Origin: Verrucomicrobiales bacterium
GTDB taxonomy: Bacteria > Verrucomicrobiota > Verrucomicrobiia > Verrucomicrobiales > DEV007
Assembly: GCA_021648365.1 (NCBI GenBank)
Contig: JAKISY010000115.1
Coordinates: 1 to 13,111 of the forward strand
Direction of reading: 5' to 3'
DNA: 13,111 nt
Shown here: positions 1 to 6,996 of the stretch, one piece after another
How the letters are laid out: every line of letters begins with the position of its first letter
Numbering within the stretch: position 1 is the stretch's first letter
The notes under the pieces: model-generated
Told to the model about the DNA's origin: nothing
The model's input: the letters and a program-made list of their open reading frames with translations, nothing else
Databases searched by the model: none
Position numbers and translations under genes: made by a program

Positions 1-1390
1 AGGGTGATTTTGAATGACTCCTATGATTTTTGATAGGTAATGTATCTAGCGTTTCGATCACTATGCTATTACGGTATCGACCTGCTGTGTGACCGACACT
101 ATCCCACCCGCGTCCAGTGGAGGTCGAAGCTAAGCTGAGAAATATCACGCCAGCATTTTTTTGCTTGTTGTTGTAGAGTGAGAACTCAATGGAATTCTCG
201 GGCAATCCCCATCCTGCGGTGGGTGAGAGCTGAGTGCTCGCTTGAGCTGCCCAATCTCGCAAAGTAATACGACATTGTGGCGTAGCATCACTGTAAATGA
301 TGATGCTCAGGGAGTCATCTCTTTGCAGCGGGCCTTGCTGCAGTGAATGGAATGGACCTTTTTCTCCACTGCTAGCCTCGACAACATGAAAGACTTGTTT
401 TGAATCCAAATAGGCAAATCGCGCGGGTTTTCCTACAGGGTAGTCAAAGGCAGTCATGGCTATAGGTTGCGGGCAGGGGGAGAAGGCTAGAGAAAGAGCT
501 CCAGTCGTGCTGATATGGATTTTGCAAAAGGTGTTGAGGTGAGAATACACATCGTTTGGTAAAAAAGATTGAGTTTCGATTTCAATGAGGTCGTTATGAT
601 GGGCTGAGGTTAGCTTCAGTATCGAGTTTGCGTCATCTTGATAATAGAAAGTGAGTCCGCGATCATTTTTTACCATTCCTTTCAGTATGCGTTCTGGTCC
701 CAAGCGTGCTTTAGGTGGCGAAAAAATAGTCCAAAATCGATCTGGAGATCGGCTTTCAAAGGTGAGTAGGGGAAGGATGTTGAGGCGGATTTGAGGGAGG
801 ATCAAAGTCACACTACCTTCGGCGGGTGCTAGCTCAATTTGATTCGATAGTGTCATCGAAAATCCATCAATGGCTTTAACTCGTTGTGATTTAGAAAGGG
901 GCTTTTCGCTGTATGGCGTGGTGGCGCCCGTCGCTGCTTGTTGGGAGAGAGGGAGCAAGAAACCTAGTGATAAACCTGTAATAAGACTGATGGCGAGTAT
1001 GGTCTTTTTGATAGGAATATGGAGCATCGTCAAGATGGCGGCTGCGCATAGGAGGGTGGCGATTACGGCGGTGGCAGCGATCGCTAAGAGGAAATCACCC
1101 TGCGAGCTTAGAGGGAAGGTGAAACATGTCGTTAGCCACGTGCTTGTGGTGGTGGATAGAATAAAAAAAATTAGATATTTCAGTATGGCTCGGCGTTGTT
1201 GGGTAATTGAGAAAATACCGATCGCGCAAACGGCGAAGGCAAATAAAGGCAGAAGGCTATTCGTCCAAAAGCGGGCGTGGTGGACAGGGAAGCCCTGAGG
1301 CATCATCGTCCACCACAGCCAAGCTAAGCACGCAAAGCCAGCGAGTCCAAAAACCAGCAGAAAATCTAACACTCTAACTAATAGCTTCAT
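1..1390 (-). CDS. Five-TM protein with large periplasmic domain, function unknown (3' end beyond window)
   Basis: Reading the minus strand from the ATG at 1390-1388 gives 463 codons with no stop up to the window edge; I checked every triplet of this frame. The protein starts MKLLVRVLDF and has hydrophobic segments near residues 8-28, 46-62, 70-88, 104-125 and 131-150. Positive residues (TQQRRAILK, HIPIKK) lie in the loops expected to be cytoplasmic, so the part after residue 150 should be periplasmic. That part (about 310 residues so far) is beta-rich in style and includes a GWDSVGHTAGRYRNS stretch near its visible end; I do not recognise the family. The start lies one base after the transporter stop, so it is probably translated with that gene as the last visible member of the bioA operon. 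A plus-strand open frame at 870-1298 is a shadow of it. Coding status is fairly sure; function is unknown. Confidence 0.85.
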   Translation of the reverse strand, partial: MKLLVRVLDFLLVFGLAGFACLAWLWWTMMPQGFPVHHARFWTNSLLPLFAFAVCAIGIFSITQQRRAILKYLIFFILSTTTSTWLTTCFTFPLSSQGDFLLAIAATAVIATLLCAAAILTMLHIPIKKTILAISLITGLSLGFLLPLSQQAATGATTPYSEKPLSKSQRVKAIDGFSMTLSNQIELAPAEGSVTLILPQIRLNILPLLTFESRSPDRFWTIFSPPKARLGPERILKGMVKNDRGLTFYYQDDANSILKLTSAHHNDLIEIETQSFLPNDVYSHLNTFCKIHISTTGALSLAFSPCPQPIAMTAFDYPVGKPARFAYLDSKQVFHVVEASSGEKGPFHSLQQGPLQRDDSLSIIIYSDATPQCRITLRDWAAQASTQLSPTAGWGLPENSIEFSLYNNKQKNAGVIFLSLASTSTGRGWDSVGHTAGRYRNSIVIETLDTLPIKNHRSHSKSP

Positions 1391-1391
1391 T

Positions 1392-2348
1392 TCAAGGAGC
1401 CAAGCCTAGTAGTCTCATGCCAAAGGCGATGACGGCGGGGGCGGTTAGGATGCTGGCGAAGGAGGTGATCAGCACCACTTTGATGGCGGTGGGGACGTGG
1501 CCGCCGTAGAGTCGAGCGACGACGATGGGCATGATGGCGGCGGGCATGCCGGCTTGCACGATGAGCACTTTGGCGAGGTCGGCTGGCACCGGCAAAAAGT
1601 GGATGAGGGAGAGGATCATCAGCGGTAGGATGGCGAGCCGAGTGATGATCGAGGCGCCGGCGGTGCGACCAGCATGAGTCCAGATGTCACGGTCGTAGAG
1701 GCGGCTGATGATGGCGCCGATCATGAAGATGGAGATGGGGATGGCGGTGGTGCCGAGCATGTGCATGGCTGTGCGCAGCACCTCGGGGATGAGCACGCTG
1801 CCTCCGCTGTAGTTGAGGGTGAGGCTGATGACTACGGCGATGAAGGGGCCATTGATGAGTCTTTTCCAAGGGGCGCCTGGGTGACGGCTGAGGATCAGGA
1901 GGCCGACGGTCCACAGGGCGATCTCGACTCCGAGTCCGTGGATGAAGACGAGGGCGATGGGGCCAGGCTGGTCGGGGAATAGGGTGGCGATGATCGGCAG
2001 AGGCAGGTAGCCGTAGTTTTGAATCGCTGCGACGATGGAGAAGGTTCTGCGTCCGCTGCCTTTTTGCAGCCCGAAAATTCGACCGATGAGGTAGGCGATG
2101 GGGAAGCCTAAGACGATGATGGAAAAGCCTAGCCCGATGCCCCAGACGACGATGGAGGCTTGTGCTAGGGCAGGATTGCCAACCACGACGTCGATGATGA
2201 GGCAAGGCACTAACAAATTGAGAGCTAGACGCATGACTCCTGTCTCGATGTCGTCTGCTAACCAGCCGATGCGATGTGCCACCGCTCCTGCTGCCATCAC
2301 CAAAAAGATGGGGATGGTGGCGCTTAGGATGATGGTGTAGAGATCCAT
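1392..2348 (-). CDS. AEC (auxin efflux carrier) family transporter
   Basis: A 318-residue, highly hydrophobic protein of the size and pattern of bacterial AEC-family permeases, which have about ten membrane helices in two five-helix halves and export or take up small carboxylates or amino-acid-like solutes across the inner membrane. Family-type features are the NLLVPCLI segment (residues 44-51, Asn then Pro in an early helix), QNYGYLPLP (110-118) in the first half, and QAGMPAAIMP (265-274) in the second. The start ATG is 13 bases after the bioA stop and has no Shine-Dalgarno sequence, since this gap is filled by a 14-bp tandem repeat. Translation may rely on coupling to bioA. Substrate cannot be read from sequence. 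The operon position makes a biotin-pathway intermediate conceivable, but AEC genes sit next to many unrelated genes, so this is only a guess. Confidence 0.9.
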   Translation of the reverse strand: MDLYTIILSATIPIFLVMAAGAVAHRIGWLADDIETGVMRLALNLLVPCLIIDVVVGNPALAQASIVVWGIGLGFSIIVLGFPIAYLIGRIFGLQKGSGRRTFSIVAAIQNYGYLPLPIIATLFPDQPGPIALVFIHGLGVEIALWTVGLLILSRHPGAPWKRLINGPFIAVVISLTLNYSGGSVLIPEVLRTAMHMLGTTAIPISIFMIGAIISRLYDRDIWTHAGRTAGASIITRLAILPLMILSLIHFLPVPADLAKVLIVQAGMPAAIMPIVVARLYGGHVPTAIKVVLITSFASILTAPAVIAFGMRLLGLAP

Positions 2349-2351
2349 GAA

Positions 2352-2379
2352 GAATTTTGAATTAGGAATTTTGAATTAG
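2352..2379. repeat. Tandem 14-bp direct repeat across the bioA stop
   Basis: Two exact adjacent copies of gaattttgaattag (2352-2365 and 2366-2379). One copy contains the bioA stop codon (2362-2364) and fills the space where the transporter's ribosome binding site would be. The distal copy encodes the last BioA residues (IQNS). It may be a slippage duplication or one instance of a dispersed AT-rich intergenic repeat. Confidence 0.85.
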
Positions 2380-3645
2380 GGCTTTGTGAAGGGCTAATAC
2401 GGCGGTTTTTAGTTCGTCGGGGCTGATGCAGAGTGGTGGCATGAGCACGATGGTGTTGTTGATCGGGCGGGTGAGCAGACCGTGCTCGCGGACGGCGAGG
2501 CAGATTTCTGCGCCGCTGCGTCCATCTGGGGCGAGGTCGATGGCGGCGATGAAGCCGCATTGGCGGATGGCTTGGATGTTGGGCAAGTCGGCGAGGTGCT
2601 CGGCGAGCAGCTCTTTGAGTAGGGTGATTTTTTCTTGCAGGTGATGGAGGGTTTGTTCGCTCTCGAAGATTTGCAGATTGGCTAGAGCTGCGGCGCAGCC
2701 GAGCGGATTGGCGTTGTAGCTGTGGCCGTAGTAGAAGGTTTTTTGATCTTCTGCACTGCCGAGGAATTTTTCAAAAATGGCTTCGCTGGTGAGAGTGGCG
2801 GCGAGAGGCAGGTAACCACCGGTCAGCCCTTTGGCTAAGGCGATGAAGTCGGGGGTGACGTCTTCCTGTTGGCAGGCGAACATGCTGCCGGTGCGTCCAA
2901 AACCGGTCATGACTTCGTCGAGGATGAGGAAAATGTCGTGAGCTTTGCACCATTGTGCCAAGTCGCTGAGCATGCCGCTGGGCCACAGTTTCATGCCGGC
3001 GGCTCCTTGGATGAGAGGCTCGATGATGACAGCGGTGGTTTGGTGCAGTTGCTCGGCGGGGACTTGTTTGAGTTGTTCTAAACTGGCGACGTGGGTGGTA
3101 TCGAATCCGAATGAGCTGAAGCGGTGGTGCAGGGTGTCGATGCCGCCGAGGGAGGCGGCGCCTGCGGTGTCGCCGTGGTAAGCTTGGTCAAAGGCGATAA
3201 AATGACTGCGCTCGGGATGGTCGTCGAGTTGGCGGTATTGGATCGCCATTTTGCAGGCGCACTCGATGGCGGTGGAGCCGTCGTCGCTGAAAAAAACGCG
3301 GCTGAGGGTGTCGGGCGGGAACAGTTGCACCAATTTTTGTGCTAACAGAATGGCAGTGGGATTGGTGAAACCGAGTCCGGAGCAGTGGGCGATTTCATCA
3401 AGTTGCTGCCGAATGGCGGCGTCGATGGCGGGGTGCCCGTGGCCGTGAATGTTGGTCCAGATGGAGCTGTTGCCATCGATGTAGCGCCTGCCTTCGCTGT
3501 CGGTTAGCCAAACGCCTTTGCCGGAGGTGATGACTAGGGGGTCGTGATCAGGCGCACACCAGTCTTGCATCTGGGTGAAGGGGTGCCACAGATGTTTTTT
3601 ATCAAGGTTGCGTAGTTCTGCGCTGGTAGGTGCGTCGGCGGGCAT
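2362..3645 (-). CDS. bioA: Adenosylmethionine-8-amino-7-oxononanoate aminotransferase
   Basis: A cytosolic PLP enzyme of biotin synthesis: it transfers an amino group from S-adenosylmethionine to KAPA, giving DAPA. Counting from the ATG at 3645, the 427-residue protein has the BioA N-terminal HLWHPFTQM (18-26), SSIWTNIHG (60-68) in the substrate pocket region, YHGDT (156-160), DEVMTGFGRTG (243-253) with the PLP-binding Asp243, and the Schiff-base lysine Lys272 in ALAKGLTGG. Arg393 in the TRPINN segment matches the substrate-carboxylate arginine region of E. coli BioA, which is 429 residues long. These features separate it from general omega-aminotransferases. A TTG at 3651, overlapping the upstream stop, would add two residues; I prefer the ATG, two bases after that stop. 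No bioB, bioF or bioD lies in the window. It is the second gene of the minus-strand operon. Confidence 0.95.
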   Translation of the reverse strand: MPADAPTSAELRNLDKKHLWHPFTQMQDWCAPDHDPLVITSGKGVWLTDSEGRRYIDGNSSIWTNIHGHGHPAIDAAIRQQLDEIAHCSGLGFTNPTAILLAQKLVQLFPPDTLSRVFFSDDGSTAIECACKMAIQYRQLDDHPERSHFIAFDQAYHGDTAGAASLGGIDTLHHRFSSFGFDTTHVASLEQLKQVPAEQLHQTTAVIIEPLIQGAAGMKLWPSGMLSDLAQWCKAHDIFLILDEVMTGFGRTGSMFACQQEDVTPDFIALAKGLTGGYLPLAATLTSEAIFEKFLGSAEDQKTFYYGHSYNANPLGCAAALANLQIFESEQTLHHLQEKITLLKELLAEHLADLPNIQAIRQCGFIAAIDLAPDGRSGAEICLAVREHGLLTRPINNTIVLMPPLCISPDELKTAVLALHKALIQNS

Positions 3646-3647
3646 GA

Positions 3648-3938
3648 TCAATCACGGCTTACTACATCGCTAGGATCTTGCTCGATGTGCTCTTGAGCTT
3701 CTTCGATCATGGCATCGACTTCGAGCACGTGCTCGTAGGGGATACGTTTACGCTGATATTTGTTCCATAATACGGTGCGCAGGTGTTGTAGATCTTCTAA
3801 AGGCAAACAATCTAACTGAGTCCAATCGTCGTCCGATTTCAGGCAGGATTGAAATTTCCACTTTGCACCGTGGCGTTTTGCGGTGACATATCGCACGTCC
3901 CCACCAGGTAAACTTTCTCGCCATTCGTGTTTGATCAT
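3648..3938 (-). CDS. Conserved-looking 96-residue protein of unknown function upstream of bioA
   Basis: A small, soluble, charged protein with no signal peptide or membrane segment. It opens MIKHEWRESLPGGDVRYVTA, has basic and aromatic residues in its first half (RHGAKWKFQ), a middle helix-like stretch (LEDLQHLRTVLWNKYQRKRIPYEH) and an acidic tail (IEEAQEHIEQDPSD). The codon pattern and the tight junction with bioA (stop 3648, bioA ATG 3645) argue for a real gene and co-transcription. I do not recognise a family. Its position as first gene of an operon with bioA could mean a lineage-specific partner of biotin metabolism, or merely a small housekeeping protein. The ATG at 3938 has no Shine-Dalgarno sequence and opens directly onto the divergent intergenic region. 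Confidence 0.8.
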   Translation of the reverse strand: MIKHEWRESLPGGDVRYVTAKRHGAKWKFQSCLKSDDDWTQLDCLPLEDLQHLRTVLWNKYQRKRIPYEHVLEVDAMIEEAQEHIEQDPSDVVSRD

Positions 3939-4020
3939 AATTTTGTAAAAGACAGGATGCTGTGGAGGTGCTAAAACTCTACAGCTTTATCCTCTTATCC
4001 ATCCTGCCTCCTGATTTGCC
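3939..4020. promoter_or_regulatory. Divergent intergenic region with inverted repeats
   Basis: These 82 bases separate two divergent genes and must hold promoters for both. A 9-bp stem with one G-U pair is formed by gctgtggag (3959-3967) and ctctacagc (3977-3985) around a 9-base loop. An outer 7-bp pair, caggatg (3953-3959) and catcctg (4000-4006), and a direct repeat ttatcc (3987-3992, 3995-4000) lie around it. I cannot assign clear -35/-10 boxes. A ttgtaaaa at 3943-3950 resembles half of a BirA operator, but no second half is present. The symmetry could be an operator, an RNA leader hairpin or a dispersed repeat. Confidence 0.5.
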
Positions 4021-5007
4021 ATGCAAGCACCTTTTTTCCGTAGTGAAGTATTGAAAGTCACGGTTTATCTAGTGGCGACGATGATTTTGGGGGCACTGAT
4101 CTCACCGCCTTTGTTCCTCGGATGTAAGTGGCTGGTGGCTCAGGGGACTTTGGAGGGCGGGGTATTCGATGCGCTGAATGCGGCTCTTGAACGGTCTAAA
4201 TTTTCGCGCTTTTTTAATCGAGCGATGTTGATTGCGGCGATGGTGATGATTTATCCGACTGTGAGATGGATCCGTTCTGGGCTAAGTGAGGCGCAGGCCG
4301 TGCGCAGCGATATCGCGCTGCAAAAGAATGCCTGGCGTTGGCAGTATTTGGCTTTGGGTTTTGTTTTGGCTTTGCTGCCATTGTTGCTGATGGGCTGGGG
4401 GTATGTGAAGGTGGGTTATTATAAACCGCGCTCGGTGGAGGATTTCGAGTGGTCTAAGGTATTGATCAAAGCGCTGACGGCGGCGGCGGGGGCGGCTATT
4501 TTAGAGGAGCTTTTTTTCCGTTGGGGTTTGATGAATCTAGTTTTGCGTGCGGCGCGCCCTTTTAGAGCATTGTTGTTTGTGACCTTTGTTTATACGCTGG
4601 TGCATTTTTTGAAACCTCCTCCAGATTTGGCATTGCCGCCGGTGACGTGGAGCAGTGGCTTCTGGATGATTGGTCAGATCTTTGCTCAGTTTGGCAATCC
4701 TATCTTTGTGATGGCTGAATTTGCGACTTTGTTCACGGTGGGTTGGATTTTGGGTTATGTGCGGCTCAAGACGCGTTCTTTGTGGTTGGGCATCGGTCTG
4801 CATGCGGGGTGGATTTTTGGGATCAAGGTGTTCAGTCCGATCACGCGGAAAAAAATGGCGATTGCGGACATGTTGCCGTGGGCAGGTCAGGACTTAAAAA
4901 CAGGCATCATTCCAATGGTGGTGGTTTTGCTGACAGGGGTGGTGGTATGGCTAGTTTTGCGAAAATACTACACTCGCAGTGCTTTTGTGGCTGGGGCGAG
5001 AGATTGA
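4021..5007 (+). CDS. CPBP-family intramembrane glutamic endopeptidase
   Basis: A 328-residue integral membrane protein of the CPBP (CAAX protease and bacteriocin-processing, Rce1-like) family, which cleaves peptide bonds within the membrane. The three signature elements are present: the Glu-Glu motif EELFFRWG (residues 162-169, Glu162, Glu163 and Arg167), a second motif FVYTLVHF with His195, and a third, LHAGW, with His261. Two or more membrane segments precede the core (about residues 12-37, 66-80 and 106-127), and a last helix (about 296-314) follows it. The substrate cannot be predicted; bacterial members serve in bacteriocin immunity, protein maturation or signalling. No bacteriocin or prenylated CAAX target is seen nearby. 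The start ATG has no Shine-Dalgarno sequence. The gene is transcribed divergently from the bioA operon and is followed by the MITE-like element. Confidence 0.9.
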   Translation: MQAPFFRSEVLKVTVYLVATMILGALISPPLFLGCKWLVAQGTLEGGVFDALNAALERSKFSRFFNRAMLIAAMVMIYPTVRWIRSGLSEAQAVRSDIALQKNAWRWQYLALGFVLALLPLLLMGWGYVKVGYYKPRSVEDFEWSKVLIKALTAAAGAAILEELFFRWGLMNLVLRAARPFRALLFVTFVYTLVHFLKPPPDLALPPVTWSSGFWMIGQIFAQFGNPIFVMAEFATLFTVGWILGYVRLKTRSLWLGIGLHAGWIFGIKVFSPITRKKMAIADMLPWAGQDLKTGIIPMVVVLLTGVVVWLVLRKYYTRSAFVAGARD

Positions 5008-5040
5008 TAGCTGCTTCTTGCTGGCGGACTTGGCGTGTGA

Positions 5041-5242
5041 TACCATTTTCACAGTTATATCATCGTAATGGATGTCTATGGGGTTTAGAAAGACGCGCTT
5101 CGCGCCAACTGGTAGGAACCGTGATCTTTGCTGTCAACTCAGCGTTCTCGCTCAATCGTGTAGCCCGCTACACTCTGTCGCGACGCCTTGATTTGACAGC
5201 AAATCTCTCCGGCATTCCGACAATCTAACTGTTCAAATGGTA
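5041..5242. mobile_element. MITE-like element with imperfect terminal inverted repeats
   Basis: The ends taccattttcacagtt (5041-5056) and aactgttcaaatggta (5227-5242) are inverted repeats differing at two of 16 positions. A TGA trinucleotide abuts each end (5038-5040 and 5243-5245), a possible 3-bp target duplication; a TA duplication is also possible. Inside are a short hairpin gcgc-ttc-gcgc (5095-5105), an 11-bp inverted pair tttgctgtcaa / ttgacagcaaa (5127-5137, 5193-5203) and a 7-bp near-perfect palindrome gtgtagc/gctacac (5158-5173) at its centre. There is no transposase and no convincing gene; a run of open frame crossing it looks incidental. It fits a non-autonomous element that folds back on itself, lying between CPBP and comF. 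The element call rests on structure only. Confidence 0.55.
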
Positions 5243-5297
5243 TGAATGGTAGATTTTTTTCTGGTAAAGAGCGCTAAGGATCGCAAAGCTGGGAGGA

Positions 5298-6053
5298 ATG
5301 GGAGAACTGGTTAAGCAGATCAAAGAGGGGCTGTTGGGGTTGATTTACCCGCGCCTTTGTTTTGGTTGCGAACTGCCCTTGGGTGAGTGTGCCGATTATT
5401 TGTGCGAGACCTGCGCGCAGCAATTGCTCAAGATCCGTGCTCCGTATTGTGAAGTTTGCGGACAGCCGTATGCGGGGGCGATGCAGATGAGCTTTGAATG
5501 TTCGAATTGCTCGGGTCGTCATTTGAACTTCGATTTTGCGCACGCTGCGTATCAGAGCAAGGGGCTCGCGCGGGTCTTGGTGCATCGATTCAAATATCAC
5601 GGGCATTTTTATCTAGCGAATCTACTAGGGCAGATGCTCAATGAGGCACTGGAGGATGAGCGTTTGAGTGAGGTGGGAGCTGAGGGAGGCGATGATTGGG
5701 TTCTGGTGCCAGTGCCTTTGCATAGCCGCCGCCTGCGAGAGAGGGAATACAATCAGGCGGAAGAAATGTGTCGAGTTTTAGCGAGATTGAGAGGTTTGCC
5801 ACAGGTCCATGCCTTGCGCAGGATTCGATATACTAGGCGTCAGGCGATGTTGGATCGCGCGGAGAGGTTGAAAAATCTGCAGGGGGCTTTTGTGATTTCG
5901 ACAAAAGATAGAGAGCGGAAAAAAATCGCAGGTAAGTGCGTTTTATTAGTGGATGATGTATTGACCACGGGAGCTACGGCTTCGGCATGTGCGCAAATTT
6001 TGTTTGCAGCTGGCGCGTTAAAGGTAGTTGTGATTACTGTCGTTCGGGGGTAA
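5298..6053 (+). CDS. comF: ComF family protein (zinc finger plus phosphoribosyltransferase fold)
   Basis: A 251-residue protein with the full ComF layout. Two four-cysteine zinc sites come first (Cys21, Cys24, Cys36, Cys39 and Cys51, Cys54, Cys68, Cys71). The phosphoribosyltransferase-like domain follows, with VPVPLHSRRLREREYNQAE (137-155) and the PRPP-loop motif VLLVDDVLTTGAT (215-227). Family members act in DNA uptake during natural transformation and possibly in fork restart; many non-competent bacteria also keep one, so it does not prove competence. The length is normal. The ATG at 5298 is the only plausible start, because a stop lies in frame at 5265-5267. The strong purine run gggagga (5291-5297) touches it, which is too close for a normal ribosome binding site. 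The MITE-like element lies upstream and may have displaced or supplied the promoter. accD follows after 60 bases. Confidence 0.93.
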   Translation: MGELVKQIKEGLLGLIYPRLCFGCELPLGECADYLCETCAQQLLKIRAPYCEVCGQPYAGAMQMSFECSNCSGRHLNFDFAHAAYQSKGLARVLVHRFKYHGHFYLANLLGQMLNEALEDERLSEVGAEGGDDWVLVPVPLHSRRLREREYNQAEEMCRVLARLRGLPQVHALRRIRYTRRQAMLDRAERLKNLQGAFVISTKDRERKKIAGKCVLLVDDVLTTGATASACAQILFAAGALKVVVITVVRG

Positions 6054-6113
6054 AATAGCGCGAGGTCGATAGCGACGATAGAAAATCGGCCAATCATTGT
6101 AATTATTTTAGTC

Positions 6114-6953
6114 ATGGGTATTTTCAAAAGACGATCCATCAAATCTCTAGGTAAGAAGAAGCGCGATATGCCGGAAGGCTTGTGGCATAAGTGTCCTGAT
6201 TGCGGGGCGATCATTCATGAGGCGGACATGCAACAGCATTTCCATGTCTGTCCGAAGTGTGATTATCATTTTCCGATGACGGCACCAGGTAGGATTGAGC
6301 TGTTGGTCGATCCAGGTTCTTTTGTGGAAATGGACAAAAAGCTGGAGTCAAAAAATCCTTTGGAGTTCAAGGGTTATGCAGAAAAAATCAAAGCGTATCA
6401 AAAAAAGACTGGGTTGAAGGATGCGATGGTCACTGGGAGGGCAAAGATCCTTGAAAAACCCGTGGTCATTGGAGTGATGGATTTCCGTTTCCTCGGTGCC
6501 AGCATGGGTTCGGTGGTGGGCGAGAAAGTGACTCGCGCGATTGAGGCTGCGACCAAAGATCGTTGCGCGGTGATTTTGATCTGTGCGTCGGGAGGGGCTC
6601 GTATGCACGAGGGGATTTTGAGTTTGATGCAGATGGCGAAAACCAGCGCGGCTCTGGCGCGTCATCACGATGCGGGCTTGGCCTACATCGGGGTGTTGAC
6701 GCATCCTACGACGGGTGGCGTGACGGCGAGTTTTGCTGCGCTGGGCGATGTGATCATTGCTGAGCCTAAGTGCATGATCGGTTTTGCTGGGCCTCGGGTG
6801 GTGAAGGAGACGACTCACCAGAATTTGCCTCCAGGTTTTCAGACGGCCGAATTTATGAAAAAACACGGTTTGGTGGATATGATTGTGAGCCGTGGTGATT
6901 TGCGTGAACGGCTGGGCAGTTTGGTCGACTACATGGAGCCAGCGGAAGCGTGA
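6114..6953 (+). CDS. accD: Acetyl-CoA carboxylase carboxyltransferase subunit beta
   Basis: The beta subunit of the carboxyltransferase half of acetyl-CoA carboxylase. With AccA it moves carboxyl from carboxybiotin (on AccB) to acetyl-CoA, giving malonyl-CoA for fatty-acid synthesis in the cytoplasm. The 279-residue protein starts with the basic segment typical of AccD, then a four-cysteine zinc ribbon (Cys27, Cys30, Cys46, Cys49). The crotonase-like fold follows with GASMGSVVGEK (128-138), SGGARMHEG (159-167), TTGGVTASFA (199-208) and GFAGPRV (223-229). It is full length with no missing key residue seen. The start ATG lacks a Shine-Dalgarno sequence; the 60-base gap from comF is AT-rich near the start (tgtaattatttta), where a promoter could lie, but no clear pair of boxes is visible. 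folC follows after 43 bases, an arrangement also seen in other bacteria, where accD and folC are neighbours. Confidence 0.97.
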   Translation: MGIFKRRSIKSLGKKKRDMPEGLWHKCPDCGAIIHEADMQQHFHVCPKCDYHFPMTAPGRIELLVDPGSFVEMDKKLESKNPLEFKGYAEKIKAYQKKTGLKDAMVTGRAKILEKPVVIGVMDFRFLGASMGSVVGEKVTRAIEAATKDRCAVILICASGGARMHEGILSLMQMAKTSAALARHHDAGLAYIGVLTHPTTGGVTASFAALGDVIIAEPKCMIGFAGPRVVKETTHQNLPPGFQTAEFMKKHGLVDMIVSRGDLRERLGSLVDYMEPAEA

Positions 6954-6996
6954 GGTGCTCGTGGATCTGGGGAGAGCGCTTTTAGTTTGCTGAAAG

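Noticed and set aside
870..1298. Plus-strand open frame of 142 codons
   Set aside because: It lies antisense to the continuous 463-codon minus-strand frame, which has membrane segments and operon context; the plus frame shows no family features.
1674..1982. Plus-strand acidic open frame (102 codons) inside the AEC gene
   Set aside because: Low-complexity Asp/Gly/Glu sequence produced by reading the transporter gene antisense.
3648..3651. TTG start of bioA overlapping the upstream stop
   Set aside because: Possible, but the ATG two codons later (3645) is a better start codon and loses no conserved residue.
3943..3950. ttgtaaaa as a BirA (biotin repressor) operator half-site
   Set aside because: No matching inverted half at the expected distance, so a BirA site cannot be supported.
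4743..5228. Plus-strand open frame of 161 codons over the CPBP end and the inverted-repeat element
   Set aside because: Its first half is out of frame within the CPBP gene and the rest crosses the MITE-like element; no family features or start signals.
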